A stretch of 64,000 nucleotides of DNA from Bacteroidota bacterium (GTDB taxonomy: Bacteria; Bacteroidota; Bacteroidia; M30B66). Within the stretch, counting starts at the first letter, position 1. The number at the start of each line of letters is the position of its first letter. The stretch is taken from contig JAIXYK010000044.1 of the NCBI GenBank assembly GCA_027490225.1, positions 114,888 to 178,887 of the forward strand. Reading direction: 5' to 3'. The notes beneath the pieces are model-generated. The model was not told the DNA's origin and searched no databases. It was given only the letters and a program-made list of their open reading frames with translations. A program made the position numbers and the translations under genes. This document shows, in pieces, positions 62,863 to 64,000 of this stretch.

Positions 62863-63999
62863 TTATTTCTTTATCAATCGTTCGGTTACAGCTGAACCAG
62901 TGCCCTTCAACATGATGATATACACACCTGCAGCGCGCGAAGAAACATCACAACTTATATCGAAAGTACCAACTTCTCTCAGCTGCGGAGGCGATAGTGT
63001 TTCCACAAAACTACCTTTCATATCCCACAATTCGAGACTAACTTTATTGTCAGAATAGGAAATGCTTGCTCTTGCTGTAAACATTCCGTCTGTTGGATTT
63101 GGAAAGAGCTCCAATTTCCATGGAAACGGAATTTGAACACATCGCCCCGATTTTACAGAATCAGGATGCAAATTTTGTTGATTTGTAGGTGTTCTAACTG
63201 GTGGAACGGTAATCGTTTTTTCGGGTTTGGGTATTACCTTTTCGGGCTTATCCTTTTCTGGTCTTTCTTTGAACTTTATAGGTATACTTTGCGACAAAGT
63301 AACATTAAGGGTTAACAATTCATCAGGAATGGTAGTTCTTATTCTTGCGGCAATTGGAGCACCTCCGTAACCAGTTCCTTTTACAATTGCCCCATCAAAA
63401 AGACTCATGTTTACTTTCAGCGAATACCACATTTCACCAACGAAATATAAGTTACCACATTGATCATTGTGAAGACTTGTTGTTGGTTCATTCGACATCA
63501 TTGCCCTGCTCATTTTATACCAGCGGTAGTTTCCATTGCCGTCGAAACTGGCAACAATTACCCGATGAAATGCGTCTGAAACTGTGTCTGTTCCTATCTT
63601 CAATGGTGGAATTCCTTTGCTTCTGTCGTTTTTAAATGAGGCAAAAACATTCCCATCGAAGTCCTGACTTACAGCATTTATATCTAATGCGTTAAAAGTT
63701 TTTGTCCATTTTGGGTTTCCATTTAAATCGAAGGCTGAGAGGAAAGCCTTCTTTTGCATGGTTGTGTCGATTTTCATCCCAAAAAGATTCTTCTGAAGCA
63801 TTATTTTACCTCCTAAAACTATTTGGTTGTTTACAACAGAAATATCACTTATCAAGGATTTCCCTTCTGAATATTTTATCCACTTTAGCTTACCAGTTGC
63901 TGAAATGCGGGCAACATAAGATTCATAAGGCTCATTGTATTGACTCACCACATCTAAAACTGGCGCCATTTTAACAGGTCTGTCTTGTGGTTTAATTCC
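62863..63999 (-). CDS. T9SS cargo protein, 5' end cut by window edge
   Basis: The frame stays open through the right edge (GIKPQDRPVK before the first internal Met), so the N-terminus is missing. Delta-60/SBBP-like beta repeats (residues to ~230 of the visible part) precede a Pro/Lys/Glu-rich linker (KFKERPEKDKPEKVIPKPEK) and a T9SS sorting domain (LELFPNPTDGMFTARAS, LELWDMKGSFVETL, AAGVYIIMLKGTGSAVTERLIKK). Secreted or surface protein. Confidence 0.85.
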   Translation of the reverse strand, partial: GIKPQDRPVKMAPVLDVVSQYNEPYESYVARISATGKLKWIKYSEGKSLISDISVVNNQIVLGGKIMLQKNLFGMKIDTTMQKKAFLSAFDLNGNPKWTKTFNALDINAVSQDFDGNVFASFKNDRSKGIPPLKIGTDTVSDAFHRVIVASFDGNGNYRWYKMSRAMMSNEPTTSLHNDQCGNLYFVGEMWYSLKVNMSLFDGAIVKGTGYGGAPIAARIRTTIPDELLTLNVTLSQSIPIKFKERPEKDKPEKVIPKPEKTITVPPVRTPTNQQNLHPDSVKSGRCVQIPFPWKLELFPNPTDGMFTARASISYSDNKVSLELWDMKGSFVETLSPPQLREVGTFDISCDVSSRAAGVYIIMLKGTGSAVTERLIKK

Positions 64000-64000
64000 A

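Overview
The window comes from a low-GC member of the Bacteroidota (Bacteroidetes); I cannot name the genus. Evidence: six secreted proteins ending in type IX secretion (T9SS) C-terminal sorting domains, a TonB-dependent receptor with an N-terminal carboxypeptidase-like domain, an S46 dipeptidyl-peptidase, a TamB gene divergent from tsaD, a DUF4476 protein, and promoters of the Bacteroidota type (TTTG, 18-21 nt, TAnnTTTG). Genes are mostly preceded by A-rich leaders without clear Shine-Dalgarno sequences. There is no rRNA, CRISPR array, prophage or intact insertion sequence; one tRNA-Leu(TAG) is present.

Layout. 0-0.76 kb: left-truncated CsgG/TolB-like secreted protein. 1.0-6.7 kb: HTH-type regulator, ABC ATPase, and a very large ABC permease fused to an M1 metallopeptidase. 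6.8-14.4 kb: orphan T9SS sorting-domain fragment and three T9SS cargo proteins, one of 1495 residues. 14.5-17.1 kb: SRAP/YedK-type DNA-crosslink protein, trigger factor, tRNA-Leu. 17.3-23.9 kb: carbohydrate operon of two exported GH13 amylases, class II fructose-bisphosphate aldolase and glucose-6-phosphate isomerase. 23.9-30.0 kb (minus): DUF4476 protein, M1 aminopeptidase, isoaspartyl peptidase, cyclophilin, thioredoxin-fold protein. 30.1-39.3 kb: DPP11-like S46 peptidase, RuvX, peptide deformylase, TPR lipoprotein, TsaD, TamB. 39.4-45.6 kb: a compact cluster of two ATP-grasp-like ligases, a class I glutamine amidotransferase-like protein, a YbdK-type glutamate-cysteine-ligase-family enzyme and two esterases. 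45.6-48.9 kb: repeat-rich stretch with a T9SS protein and a DUF433/DUF5615 toxin-antitoxin pair. 48.9-56.8 kb: GT39-like membrane protein, NUDIX hydrolase, UvrA, ECF sigma factor, secreted protein. 56.9-64 kb: TonB-dependent receptor, PIN toxin with a small downstream antitoxin, Crp-family regulator abutting a truncated ParE toxin, dGTPase, and a T9SS protein cut by the right edge.

The strongest candidate for an under-described system is the 39.4-45.6 kb amidoligase cluster. All its proteins look cytoplasmic, and together they could make peptide-like amide bonds (ATP-grasp, GCS2), cleave or move amide nitrogen (GAT), and hydrolyse esters. A good Bacteroidota promoter fires into it from the divergent intergenic region, and an internal terminator may split it into two transcripts.

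The second notable theme is the number of short, dispersed, hairpin-forming repeats between genes. At least five families occur. In several, the two arms change together between copies, so the fold rather than the exact sequence appears to be kept.
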